From: CAYXNZ01 sp964553705
GTDB lineage: Bacteria; Patescibacteriota; Patescibacteriia; Patescibacteriales; GWC2-42-12
DNA length: 31,210 nucleotides
Reading direction: 5' to 3'
Assembly: GCA_964553705.1 (NCBI GenBank)
Contig: CAZKKV010000010.1
Location: 1 to 31,210, forward strand
Of the stretch, positions 1-7,719 are shown one piece after another. Each line of letters begins with the position of its first letter. Positions within the stretch are counted from its first letter, which is position 1. The position numbers and the translations under genes are program-made. The notes beneath the pieces were generated by a model, which searched no databases, was not told where the DNA came from, and saw only the letters and a program-made list of their open reading frames with translations.

Positions 1-1191
1 TTGGGTAAAAAGTTATCCGGGAGAATATTATTAGACGTTGAGCGAAATGGTGAAGCATGGTATGTCTATCCGGAAAATAATAATAGATATTATCTTGGTC
101 GTCCGACAGATGCTTTTCGTGTTATGCGCGAACTTGGTTTGGGAATATCTGAAGTTAATTTTCAGCGTATTACCCAAGCAGGAATGGAAATTGAAGGTGA
201 TTTAGAGCTGGCCGACAGATTGGCGGGTAAAATTGTTCTTCAGATAGAAAAAAACGGTGAAGCATGGTATATCAATCCGCTTGATTTGAAAAAATATTAT
301 TTAGGCAGACCCAACGACGCTTTTCGCATAATGCGCGAATTAGGGCTTGGCATTACTATGGAGAATTTAGCAAAAGTGCATAAACCCGGCTATGATGAAT
401 CTATAAATCAATACAGTAAATACGAGCATAAAATAATTTCTACAGCTGGTACAGCGTTTACCATTGATGTTGTTGAAATTGATTTAGATAATCCTAATCT
501 AAAAATTATTACCGATACGGCCGATAGCGATAGCTGTAAAAGCAATTGCCAAGCAAGAACACTGGGTAAATATGTTTTTACGCATAGTGGTTTCGCTGGT
601 ATTAATGGTTCATATTTTTGCGCATCCAGTGGTTGTGAAGGATTAAATTATTATTATTATCCAATATATAATTCTGATTTAGGCAAAATGATTAATAGTG
701 AACAATTAAAATATTGGACAACCGGTCCGATTATGGCATGGGACGAAAATAATAAGTTCTATTATTTCAAAGATAGCCGGGATTTTCCGATTCAAGGTTG
801 GTCCGCTTCTAACGGGAAAAATGTCGCTCAAGCATTTGAGGAAAATTATGGGGTTAAATTACAAGCTGCCATCGGCAATAGACCGCGCTTGATTGAAAAT
901 AAGATGGATTTATTAATTGAATGGGATATAGATGACAAACAAAGGAATACCAAAGCTTTAAGAAACGCGATAGCTTTTAAAAGTTCGCCTAACTTATACA
1001 GTAAAGGAATAATTTATTTAGTTATTGCTCACAATGCTACGGTTCCTGATTTGGCAAATATTATGAAAGAAATGGAAGTTGATTATGCTTTAAATCTAGA
1101 CGGTGGCTATTCCTCCGCTTTAATTTATAATAACGAGTATATGATTGGACCAGGACGAGATATTCCAAATGCGATAATATTTAGCGAATAA
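1..1191 (+). CDS. Phosphodiester glycosidase family protein (NAGPA domain), 5'-partial
   Basis: Probably a secreted or surface hydrolase with a phosphodiester glycosidase (NAGPA/DUF2233) domain. Two copies of a roughly 45-residue module (residues about 5-50 and 75-120) share the pattern NGEAWY...YYLGRP.DAF..MRELGLGI; such modules are often attached to envelope proteins in CPR bacteria. The catalytic domain runs from about residue 140 to the end, with GINGSYF near residue 200 and ALNLDGGYSS near the C-terminus, matching the family's NG-YF and NLDGG-SS motifs. The frame is open from the first base with a TTG and no signal peptide is visible, so the gene most likely begins upstream of the window. 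Stop TAA at 1189-1191. The substrate is unknown. Confidence 0.8.
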   Translation: MGKKLSGRILLDVERNGEAWYVYPENNNRYYLGRPTDAFRVMRELGLGISEVNFQRITQAGMEIEGDLELADRLAGKIVLQIEKNGEAWYINPLDLKKYYLGRPNDAFRIMRELGLGITMENLAKVHKPGYDESINQYSKYEHKIISTAGTAFTIDVVEIDLDNPNLKIITDTADSDSCKSNCQARTLGKYVFTHSGFAGINGSYFCASSGCEGLNYYYYPIYNSDLGKMINSEQLKYWTTGPIMAWDENNKFYYFKDSRDFPIQGWSASNGKNVAQAFEENYGVKLQAAIGNRPRLIENKMDLLIEWDIDDKQRNTKALRNAIAFKSSPNLYSKGIIYLVIAHNATVPDLANIMKEMEVDYALNLDGGYSSALIYNNEYMIGPGRDIPNAIIFSE

Positions 1192-1212
1192 GTTAATATC
1201 AATATTTTTTAG

Positions 1213-1240
1213 AAAAAACACTTTAGTAGGTGTTTTTTTG
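1213..1240 (+). terminator. Rho-independent terminator after the glycosidase gene
   Basis: Arms AAAAAACAC (1213-1221) and GTGTTTTTT (1230-1238) pair perfectly around an 8-nt loop and run into a T-rich tract. It lies 21 bases after the stop codon and separates the glycosidase from the restriction-modification gene. The A/T-rich stem makes it moderately weak. Confidence 0.6.
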
Positions 1241-1264
1241 TTTTATTTTAGTTTAATTTTGAAA

Positions 1265-1295
1265 TTGACGAAATAATTGGTGTTTGTGGTATAAT
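1265..1295 (+). promoter_or_regulatory. Promoter of the type IIG gene (extended -10)
   Basis: The -35 TTGACG (1265-1270) and -10 TATAAT (1290-1295) are 19 bp apart, and a TG at 1287-1288 makes an extended -10. The expected leader of about 65 nt holds two AT-rich inverted repeats: TATTTAAT at 1307-1314 with ATTAAATA at 1323-1330, and ATTTAAA at 1346-1352 with TTTAAAT at 1361-1367. The second ends just before the ATG. Either could be an operator or a leader hairpin; that part is speculative. Confidence 0.6.
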
Positions 1296-1368
1296 AGAAA
1301 TGCAGGTATTTAATGAAAAATAATTAAATATCAAAAGAAATCTATATTTAAATCATGATTTTTAAATA

Positions 1369-4074
1369 ATGTTTGATAAAAAAGAAAAAATTAAAAAAAT
1401 AGTTGAACGCTATAAAAGGTTAACTGGCAAAGATATAAGAGGATTTAACGAAGAACAAACAAAAAATGACTTTATTCGTCCTTTATTTGAAGCTTTGGGT
1501 TGGGATTTTTTAACTGATGTTGGATTAGAAAAAGAAATTCAAGGTAAGCGAGCTGATTATGCTTTTATGTTAAATGGAAATACAAAATTTTTAGTTGAAG
1601 CTAAACCATTGAGGATTGATTTGGACATTGAAGTTCATGCTAAACAAGCGATAAAATATGCGTGGAATAAAGGTATTAATTGGGCGGTTTTGACTGATTT
1701 TGAAAGTGTAAAAGTTTTTAATGCTCAGACCGATTCTAAAATTTTGCTAGATAAATTAGTTTTTGAGATTCCTTATAATAAATATATTTCTGATTTTGAA
1801 AGATTGTGGCTACTCTCAAAGGATAGTTTTGACAATAACGCTTTAGACGAGTATGCAGTTAAGTATGGTAAAAAACTTAAAAAATTAACCGTTAATGATA
1901 AATTATTCAATGATTTAAAGATAATAAGAGAGGAGTTGACTAGCGGTTTTACTCTTTGGAATGAAAATTTAGATCAGGAAATTTTAGAAGAGGGAATTCA
2001 AAGAATTATTGAGAGATTGATGTTTATTAGAGTATTAGAAGACAAAGGTCTCGAAGATCCGGTTTTAATCCCGATTTTACGGCAATGGGAAGAAAACCAC
2101 AACGAACAATTATTCCCAAAGTTAATAAGCAAATTCAGAGAATTGGACGATATTTATAACTCTAATATTTTTAAAAAGCACACTTGTGAGGATTGGGAAG
2201 AGTACGGTGTTAAATGGAATAAAATTTTTAATTTGCTTCACGGTTCAAATGTATATGAATATGATTTTAAAGAAATTCCGGCTGATGTTCTGGGTGGCGT
2301 TTATGAAAGTTATTTAAGCTATATTGCCCAAAATCCTATTGAGATTAAAATTGATAAAAAATCAAAAAAATTATTTGAAGTTGAGGGCAAAAAAGAATTA
2401 AAAGCAAAATCTCGTAAAAAAAGAAAAGAGCAGGGAATTTTTTATACTCCGCATTTTATTGTTGATTATATTGTAAAGAATACAGTCGGCCAAAAGCTTA
2501 ACGAAGTAAAAAGTATTCATGAATTAAAGCAGATAAAAATTCTTGACCCAGCCTGCGGTTCGGGTTCATTTTTAACCAGAACGTTAAAAGCAGTTAATGA
2601 AAAATATATTGATTTCAGTAATCCTGGTGGGCAGGCGACTAAAAGTGAAATATTGCTTTCAAATATTTATGGTGTTGATCTTGATTCCAAAGCCGTTGAA
2701 TTAGCTAAACTGAACTTATTAGTTGAAGCTTTAGATAAAAAAGGTAAACTCCCTGATTTAACCGAAAATGTTCGTGTTGGGAATTCTTTAATTTCTGGCC
2801 ATGAAAAAGAATTGAAAAAATATTTTGGCGATAATTGGCAAGATAAAAAACCGTTTAATTGGGAAGAAGAGTTTCCATCAATTTGTCATTCCCGCGAAAG
2901 CGGTGATTTAGGCTTTGATGTAATTATTGGCAACCCACCTTATTTGAGTACAGAAAAAGGATTGATAAATGAAGTGGAATATTTTAAAGAAAAATATCAA
3001 ACAATGGAAAAAATCTATGATATTTTTGGATTATTTATAGAAAAATCATTTAATTTGTTAAAAGAAGGAGGATATATAGGATTTATAATACCAAATACAA
3101 TTTTACAAAACGATTCTTTTTCCAAATTAAGAAAATATATATTAAATAATTCTCAAATAATTTGTATAGATAATTATAAAGATGGGGTCTTTAATAAAGT
3201 TGTTGTTCCTACAACTATCATAATTTTGAGAAAAAATAAAAACAACAAAGACAATAAAACAAAAATAAACCTATATGAAAATAATAAACTTATAAAAAAT
3301 GTACTAATTAAACAAAGTATTTTTTTGGAGCAAGCATTTTGTAGGTTTAATATATCAATGGACAAAAATTTTGATAAAATAAAAAGGAAAATTTTTGAAA
3401 ATAGTTTTAAATTAAATGAAATTTTAAAAATTCAAGAAGCAATTAAAACAGGTAATGACAATAATTTTATTAGCGATGAACCAGAAGAAAATTTTAAAAA
3501 TCAAAAAATTCTTTTAAAGGGAAGAGACATAGAAAGATATCTTATTATAAGTGAAAGATATATAAATTATGATATTGATAATTTAAAAAGACCTGGTAAA
3601 GAAGAAGTTTTTAAGTTGCCCGAGAAATTGTATATAAGAAGAATTAGTAATAAAATTATTTCTGTTTTAGATGACAAACAAAGATATGCTGTCCATACAC
3701 TTTACACGGGTGTTTTAATAAATAAAAATTATTTTTATAAATTTGTTTTGGCCTTATTGAATTCTTCTTTATTTACTTATCTATATTCTAATTTATATCC
3801 GTTTAAAGGGAATATTTTTCCTGAAATTAGAATCGGCAATCTTGGCGAATTGCCAGTTAAAAAAATAAAAAAAATAGAACAAAAAAAAATTGTTAAATTA
3901 GTTGATACAATTTTAGATTTGAGTAAGCGACTTCAAAATAATTTAGTAAATTCTGATAAAGGGAACAATATTAAAAAAGAAATAGAAAGAATAGATAAAG
4001 AGATTAATCAAAAAGTTTATGAATTGTATGGATTAACAGAAGAAGAAATAAAGGTTATTGAAGAATCAAAATAA
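1369..4074 (+). CDS. Type IIG restriction enzyme/N6-adenine DNA methyltransferase (Eco57I-like)
   Basis: A single-chain restriction-modification enzyme that would both methylate adenine in its target and cut DNA. An N-terminal PD-(D/E)xK nuclease is visible as D63 of RADY and E77-A-K79 of LVEAKP. A helical linker leads to a methyltransferase core with the family sequence QGIFYTP, SAM-binding motif I DPACGSGS (D393-S400) and catalytic NPPY (N522-Y525). The C-terminal third resembles the TaqI-like target-recognition region, whose specificity cannot be read here. At 901 residues it is full length for the class. Residues C506-D513 (CHSRESGD), just before the NPPY motif, are encoded by a copy of a dispersed palindromic repeat. 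No separate S, R or M gene is adjacent, consistent with a stand-alone type IIG system. Confidence 0.9.
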   Translation: MFDKKEKIKKIVERYKRLTGKDIRGFNEEQTKNDFIRPLFEALGWDFLTDVGLEKEIQGKRADYAFMLNGNTKFLVEAKPLRIDLDIEVHAKQAIKYAWNKGINWAVLTDFESVKVFNAQTDSKILLDKLVFEIPYNKYISDFERLWLLSKDSFDNNALDEYAVKYGKKLKKLTVNDKLFNDLKIIREELTSGFTLWNENLDQEILEEGIQRIIERLMFIRVLEDKGLEDPVLIPILRQWEENHNEQLFPKLISKFRELDDIYNSNIFKKHTCEDWEEYGVKWNKIFNLLHGSNVYEYDFKEIPADVLGGVYESYLSYIAQNPIEIKIDKKSKKLFEVEGKKELKAKSRKKRKEQGIFYTPHFIVDYIVKNTVGQKLNEVKSIHELKQIKILDPACGSGSFLTRTLKAVNEKYIDFSNPGGQATKSEILLSNIYGVDLDSKAVELAKLNLLVEALDKKGKLPDLTENVRVGNSLISGHEKELKKYFGDNWQDKKPFNWEEEFPSICHSRESGDLGFDVIIGNPPYLSTEKGLINEVEYFKEKYQTMEKIYDIFGLFIEKSFNLLKEGGYIGFIIPNTILQNDSFSKLRKYILNNSQIICIDNYKDGVFNKVVVPTTIIILRKNKNNKDNKTKINLYENNKLIKNVLIKQSIFLEQAFCRFNISMDKNFDKIKRKIFENSFKLNEILKIQEAIKTGNDNNFISDEPEENFKNQKILLKGRDIERYLIISERYINYDIDNLKRPGKEEVFKLPEKLYIRRISNKIISVLDDKQRYAVHTLYTGVLINKNYFYKFVLALLNSSLFTYLYSNLYPFKGNIFPEIRIGNLGELPVKKIKKIEQKKIVKLVDTILDLSKRLQNNLVNSDKGNNIKKEIERIDKEINQKVYELYGLTEEEIKVIEESK
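2884..2903 (+). repeat. REP-like element inside the type IIG coding sequence
   Basis: TGTCATTCCCGCGAAAGCGG contains the hairpin CCGC/GCGG with a GAAA tetraloop. It resembles the left part of a widespread bacterial repeat that begins TCATTCCCGCGAAAGCGGG. The right arm has decayed or was never copied. It is read in frame as CHSRESG in the loop between motif I and the NPPY motif. Confidence 0.5.
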
Positions 4075-4087
4075 AATAGTTATCCAC

Positions 4088-4115
4088 ATTGTTTTCCTAA
4101 TACTAGGAAAACAAT
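4088..4115. terminator. 12-bp hairpin between the type IIG and Fic genes
   Basis: ATTGTTTTCCTA (4088-4099) and TAGGAAAACAAT (4104-4115) form a perfect 12-bp stem with a 4-nt ATAC loop, 13 bases after the type IIG stop. It is followed by AATTTAATTT rather than a clean T run, so it may be a weak terminator or an mRNA-end stabilising hairpin. Confidence 0.4.
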
Positions 4116-4140
4116 AATTTAATTTAATATTAGTAAAAAT

Positions 4141-5226
4141 ATGAAGCCATATATTCCAAAACAATTACCACTTGAAAAAATAAATTGGGAAAAATTTGTA
4201 CATTTAATCGGCAGTGCCAATGCAGAAGCTGCTCGTTTTGATGGTTTGTTGCAAAGTATGCTTAACCCTGCTGTATTATTGTCGCCATTAACTACACAGG
4301 AAGCTGTGTTATCTTCTAAAATAGAGGGTACGAAAGTAACATTGCAGGAAGTGCTAGAATACGAAGCTCAACCCAAGAAAGAAACAGAAAAATATCATGA
4401 TATTCAAGAGATTTTGAATTACCGAAAAGCTACCAGCTATGCGGTAAAAAATATGGATAAGCTTTCCCTTTCAACTAGGTTAATAAAAGAGGTGCATAGT
4501 ATTTTATTGGATAGTGTTCGTGGCCAAGGCAGTGATAGGGGAAATTTTCGAAATCTTCAAGTGCACATCGGCAGATCTTATAAAATTGAAGAAGCTACAT
4601 ATATTCCACCGTTAGCTGGCGAAGTGCCGGAACTGATGTCAAATTTAGAAAAATATATTCATTCAGAAGAAAAAGATTTTTTAGTTCAATTGGCGATAGT
4701 GCATGCGCAATTTGAAATGATTCATCCGTTTATGGACGGCAATGGACGTGTAGGCAGGATTATTATGCCATTGTTTCTTTTTCAAAAAAAAGTTCTATCT
4801 AGCCCCATGTTTTATCTAAGCTCTTATTTTGAAGCTCATCGGGAAGAATATTATAAGCGTTTGCTTTTTGTTTCACAGGAGAACGATTGGGAAGGTTGGA
4901 TCGAATATTTTTTAAATGCAGTAATAGTTCAGTCAAAAGTTAATATTGATAAAGCTAAAAAAATACACGAACTGTATAACGCTAAAAAGGAAAGGATTAT
5001 AAATTTAACACATTCACAATACGCTACTAAAACTTTAGATTATTTATTTTGTAGCCCAATTTTTACCAGTAGCCAATTTTATCAACGATCTGGAGTATCA
5101 CCGAAGACAGCGCCACGGATATTAAATACCCTTGAAGAGGGCAAAGTACTAAAAGTGGTGGAAAGAGGGAGGGGAAGAAAACCGACCACTTATATATTTC
5201 CTAAATTATTAGATATAGTTGGCTAA
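4141..5226 (+). CDS. Fic family protein with N-terminal inhibitory motif and C-terminal winged helix
   Basis: Fic enzymes usually transfer AMP from ATP to a hydroxyl on a target protein. The core motif HPFMDGNGRVGR starts at H195, with catalytic H195, D199, the GNG loop and R203 all present. The N-terminus carries the inhibitory motif (S/T)xxxE(G/N) as S58...E62-G63, which places it among class II Fic proteins that hold their own active site off. After the Fic domain, residues about 295-361 look like a winged helix (SQFYQRSGVSPKTAPRI...LEEGKVL...GRGRKPTTY), a common arrangement in this family and a sign of DNA binding. The target is unknown. No separate antitoxin is beside it, as expected when inhibition is in cis. 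The downstream gap holds clustered ATGAGAT palindromes that may be its operator. Confidence 0.9.
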   Translation: MKPYIPKQLPLEKINWEKFVHLIGSANAEAARFDGLLQSMLNPAVLLSPLTTQEAVLSSKIEGTKVTLQEVLEYEAQPKKETEKYHDIQEILNYRKATSYAVKNMDKLSLSTRLIKEVHSILLDSVRGQGSDRGNFRNLQVHIGRSYKIEEATYIPPLAGEVPELMSNLEKYIHSEEKDFLVQLAIVHAQFEMIHPFMDGNGRVGRIIMPLFLFQKKVLSSPMFYLSSYFEAHREEYYKRLLFVSQENDWEGWIEYFLNAVIVQSKVNIDKAKKIHELYNAKKERIINLTHSQYATKTLDYLFCSPIFTSSQFYQRSGVSPKTAPRILNTLEEGKVLKVVERGRGRKPTTYIFPKLLDIVG

Positions 5227-5236
5227 TATTTTTTTA

Positions 5237-5295
5237 CATCTCATGAATGAGACATTGTTTTGTTTGTATCTCATAAAATGAGATATATGAGATAC
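5237..5295. promoter_or_regulatory. Clustered ATGAGAT inverted repeats, possible operator
   Basis: The gap 5227-5383 contains ATCTCAT (5238-5244) facing ATGAGAC (5247-5253), then TATCTCAT (5267-5274) facing ATGAGATA (5278-5285), and a longer pair GTATCTCATA (5266-5275)/TATGAGATAC (5286-5295). A further TATGAGA half-site lies near 5315. Overlapping symmetric half-sites spaced along the DNA suggest a dimeric regulator; the flanking Fic and proline-rich proteins both carry winged helices. This is inference from symmetry only. Confidence 0.4.
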
Positions 5296-5383
5296 AAAAT
5301 ATTTTGTATATTATGTATGAGAAGCAAAAATAAAAAATATTTTATATTCTTAATATTAGTCATAAAAAAATTAAAAATTAATT

Positions 5384-6301
5384 ATGACCGATGAAATAAA
5401 TAATAATTCTTTGGACGAGTCTACACCAACACCAACACCAACACCTCCACCGCCTCAACCCACTCCGTCGCCTCCACCTCAACCTCAACCTCCTTTGCCA
5501 GCTGAAAATTTAGAAACGCCGGCTATTGCACCTGAATTGACCTCACCCCAACCCTCTCCTTCGCAAGGAGAGGAGGTTGTAGAGAAGGACGAGATAAAAG
5601 AAGTTGAATTAACCTCACCCCCGCCCTCTCCTTGCAAAGGAGAGGGAGTTGCGGAGGCGTTGATTGTTGAACCTGAATTAACCTCACCCCTGCCTACCGG
5701 ACAGGCAGGCCTGCCTTCGCAAGGAGAGGGAGTTGTAGAGAAGCCGGTTGTTGAACCTGAATTAACCTCACCCCCGCCCTCTCCTTCGCCAGGAGAGGGA
5801 GATGCAGAAGAGCCGATTGCAGAACCTGAATTAACCTCACCCCAACCCCTGCCTACCGGACAGACAGACTCTCCTTCGCAAGGCGAGGAGGTTGTAGAGA
5901 AGGACGAGGTAAAAGAAGTTGAATTAACCTCACCCCAGCCCTCTCCTTCGCAAGGAGAGGGAGATGTAGAGAAGGACGAGATAAAAGAAGTTGAATTAAC
6001 CTCACCCCAACCCTCTCCTTCGCAAGGAGAGGGAGTTGTAGGTTTTACAACTAAATTCTTAAAACATTTAGCAGTCTTAAGAGGACGGGCACTAAAGAAA
6101 CGACAGGAACAAGGGCAGGGGAATCTAGATAAGATTATGGCTTATGCCAAGGAAAAGCAAAAAGTGACTAATAACGATGTGGAGCGCTTAACCGGAGTAA
6201 GCGACAGTCAGGCGGTACGCTATCTAAATTTACTGATTAAAGAGAAGAAATTGGTTCGTTTTGGACAGAAAAGGAATGTTTTTTATAAGCCTACGGGATA
6301 A
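5384..6301 (+). CDS. Proline-rich, repeat-built protein with C-terminal winged-helix domain
   Basis: The last 85 residues (about 221-305; FLKHLAVLRGRALKKRQ... then VERLTGVSDSQAVRYLNLL and a basic wing) look like a winged-helix DNA-binding domain. Residues 1-50 are an acidic start followed by a Thr/Pro/Gln-rich stretch. Residues 51-220 are seven imperfect copies of ELTSPxPSPSQGEG with acidic linkers such as VVEKDEIKEVE. This middle part is predicted to be disordered, and at DNA level it is made of a dispersed GC-rich palindrome rather than ordinary AT-rich coding DNA of this genome. In two copies a second repeat (reading LPTGQ) sits inside the first. The function of the protein is unknown; a nucleoid or regulatory role is only a guess from the DNA-binding domain. 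Confidence 0.75.
   Translation: MTDEINNNSLDESTPTPTPTPPPPQPTPSPPPQPQPPLPAENLETPAIAPELTSPQPSPSQGEEVVEKDEIKEVELTSPPPSPCKGEGVAEALIVEPELTSPLPTGQAGLPSQGEGVVEKPVVEPELTSPPPSPSPGEGDAEEPIAEPELTSPQPLPTGQTDSPSQGEEVVEKDEVKEVELTSPQPSPSQGEGDVEKDEIKEVELTSPQPSPSQGEGVVGFTTKFLKHLAVLRGRALKKRQEQGQGNLDKIMAYAKEKQKVTNNDVERLTGVSDSQAVRYLNLLIKEKKLVRFGQKRNVFYKPTG
5534..6041 (+). repeat. Seven-copy nested repeat array within the proline-rich gene
   Basis: Seven units begin ACCTCACCCC and in full form continue CCCTCTCCTTCGCAAGGAGA, where CTCTCCTT pairs with AAGGAGAG. They start near 5540, 5611, 5681, 5764, 5833, 5929 and 6000. Units three and five are interrupted by a second element, CTGCCTACCGGACAGGCAGG in unit three and a diverged copy in unit five, so one repeat family has entered another. 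All units keep the reading frame. The block is much richer in G+C than its surroundings. Confidence 0.85.
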
Positions 6302-6379
6302 GGGTCATTTGGCCTAAATGAGCCTTATTTTAAAAGTTAATTTAAGACATTATTAGAGCAAAAAAATATTTACAGACGC

Positions 6380-6403
6380 GGACAGGTCGCGACCTGTCCC
6401 TAC
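6380..6403. repeat. RAYT-associated palindrome, GTCGCGAC type
   Basis: GGACAGGTCGCGACCTGTCC (6380-6399) is a perfect 20-bp palindrome, followed by the CTAC end that marks this family. The matching GTAG on the left is lost. It lies in the 127-bp gap before the J-domain gene, which otherwise shows nothing recognisable. Confidence 0.75.
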
Positions 6404-6428
6404 AGAAAGAATTAAAATAAATTAAAAT

Positions 6429-7349
6429 ATGAGATTCGAAGAATTTAAACAACAACCTAGTGAAAAAAATTATTATGAAATTTTGGGAGTGTCTGCTGAC
6501 GCGACACTTGAAGAAATTAAAAAAGCACATAGAAAAATAGTTAAAGACACGCACCCAGATCTAGTTGGCGACGAATCCAAAAGAGAAGAATTTTCGGCTG
6601 CGAATGAAGCCTATTCAGTTTTAAGTGATGAAAACAAAAGAGCGCAATATGACCATAATAATTTAACAGAAAAAAAGGAGGATAAAAAAGAAAGCAAAAG
6701 TAGTGATGAGGATAAAGATATGGCGGAATTTTTAAATTCCATGAAAGATGACAAAGAAATGAATTTTATACTTACGTTATCAAAGGGAATTCCTGGCATG
6801 GAGGAGCATATCCAAGAATATTTACAAAGTGCTTTTAAATTATATAAAGATAAAAAAAAGTATGAGAAGCAGTTACGAGAATTGCAAAGAAAACAAGATG
6901 GATTAAAAAGTGACGGGAGAAATTTTCAGCCCAGACCAAATTATAGTAGAACTCATGAGCGAAAAAATATTAGAAATCTAGTTGAAAATTTAGGCGTGGA
7001 AAAAGATATCTTAGGAAATGAAAGATTGGTAGATACAGAAACCGGACAACGAATAGGCCACGATAGTTTTAAAAGTATAAAATACGTTTCGGGGGTAATA
7101 ATTGCGACTGATATATTGGATAATAAGAGAATTTTAAGCAGACGCGGAGATAATTCTCATAATACATTCAAAGATATTGAAGTTAGAGATGGGTTAGTAA
7201 TAGGAAGAGATATTATTGGAAATGAAAGATTAATTGACAAAAATACTGGTAAAACCATAGGCTATAAAAGTTATAAAAAGATAATAAAGGAAGGCGATAG
7301 AATTTATGGGATAAATGTGATTGGTAGAAAGGAAGAAATAGAATTATAA
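6429..7349 (+). CDS. J-domain protein with a tandem-repeat C-terminal tail
   Basis: A DnaJ-type co-chaperone domain covers residues about 14-76, with the HPD tripeptide at H42-D44 that activates the ATPase of DnaK. It lacks the Gly/Phe linker, the CxxCxGxG zinc fingers and the DnaJ client-binding barrel, so it is a specialised J-protein rather than housekeeping DnaJ. Residues 78-165 are charged and probably helical or coiled. From about 190 to the end there are three full and one partial copies of a roughly 33-residue unit with the pattern DILGNERLVD..TG..IG..SFK.I, probably beta hairpins, that may bind a client or surface. It is flanked on both sides by GTCGCGAC-type palindromes. No DnaK or GrpE gene is in view. 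Confidence 0.8.
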   Translation: MRFEEFKQQPSEKNYYEILGVSADATLEEIKKAHRKIVKDTHPDLVGDESKREEFSAANEAYSVLSDENKRAQYDHNNLTEKKEDKKESKSSDEDKDMAEFLNSMKDDKEMNFILTLSKGIPGMEEHIQEYLQSAFKLYKDKKKYEKQLRELQRKQDGLKSDGRNFQPRPNYSRTHERKNIRNLVENLGVEKDILGNERLVDTETGQRIGHDSFKSIKYVSGVIIATDILDNKRILSRRGDNSHNTFKDIEVRDGLVIGRDIIGNERLIDKNTGKTIGYKSYKKIIKEGDRIYGINVIGRKEEIEL

Positions 7350-7354
7350 TATCA

Positions 7355-7382
7355 GTAAGGACAGGTCGCGACCTGTCCTTAC
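7355..7382. repeat. RAYT-associated palindrome, GTCGCGAC type, complete
   Basis: A perfect 28-bp palindrome with arms GTAAGGACAGGTCG and CGACCTGTCCTTAC, five bases after the J-domain gene stop. The paired G-to-A and C-to-T changes relative to the GTAGG.../...CCTAC form keep the hairpin perfect. No T tract follows, so it is not a classic terminator, though it could cap the mRNA 3' end. Confidence 0.85.
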
Positions 7383-7405
7383 GTAAAAAAAATAATTTTT
7401 AAAAT

Positions 7406-7492
7406 ATGGTAATTACTGGGATTTTTATTTTTATCATCATTGCTGTCATTGCGATAATCATAGGTGTCAGAGAAGATAAAGAAAAAAAATAA
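7406..7492 (+). CDS. Possible 28-residue single-span membrane peptide
   Basis: ATG at 7406 opens a 28-codon frame ending in TAA at 7490-7492. The product is one very hydrophobic stretch (residues 2-20, mostly I, V, F and A) followed by a charged VREDKEKK tail, the shape of a small membrane peptide with its tail in the cytoplasm. It fills the gap between the palindrome and the next gene and is followed by another small membrane protein gene. There is no clear ribosome binding site. It could be chance, since T-rich DNA encodes hydrophobic residues. Confidence 0.35.
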   Translation: MVITGIFIFIIIAVIAIIIGVREDKEKK

Positions 7493-7518
7493 ATTTATAA
7501 TTAATTAAATATAAATCT

Positions 7519-7719
7519 ATGAGTATTTTCTTTGGTTGGGCAGGAGATATAGTTAGGGATTTCAGCATCTGGGATATTGCTGTTTTCAAGATTTATCTTT
7601 TTTCTGTGGGGGTAATCTTCGGCGCTTATTTCTCAAACTTTTTTAAGAAGTGGATTTGGTGGGTGGTGGCGATTGCGGTTATCTCAGGCGCCTGGATGAT
7701 TTATAAGACGGTTAGTTAA
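7519..7719 (+). CDS. Small two-span membrane protein, unknown function
   Basis: The 66-residue product has two hydrophobic segments (about 20-40 and 46-63) separated by a short FFKKW loop, and a mostly polar N-terminus. Small proteins of this type recur in CPR genomes, but I do not recognise a family. Its stop overlaps that of the convergent greA gene by 8 bases, and there is no terminator between them, so the two transcripts probably collide or overlap. Confidence 0.55.
   Translation: MSIFFGWAGDIVRDFSIWDIAVFKIYLFSVGVIFGAYFSNFFKKWIWWVVAIAVISGAWMIYKTVS

Noticed and set aside
5534..6041. Regularly spaced repeats resembling a CRISPR array
   Set aside because: The units vary in length, the spacers are themselves related and in frame, and the whole block is translated; no cas gene is near.
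7355..7382. The 28-bp palindrome as a Rho-independent terminator of the J-domain gene
   Set aside because: No T tract follows, and identical or related palindromes occur inside genes, so it is better explained as a dispersed repeat.
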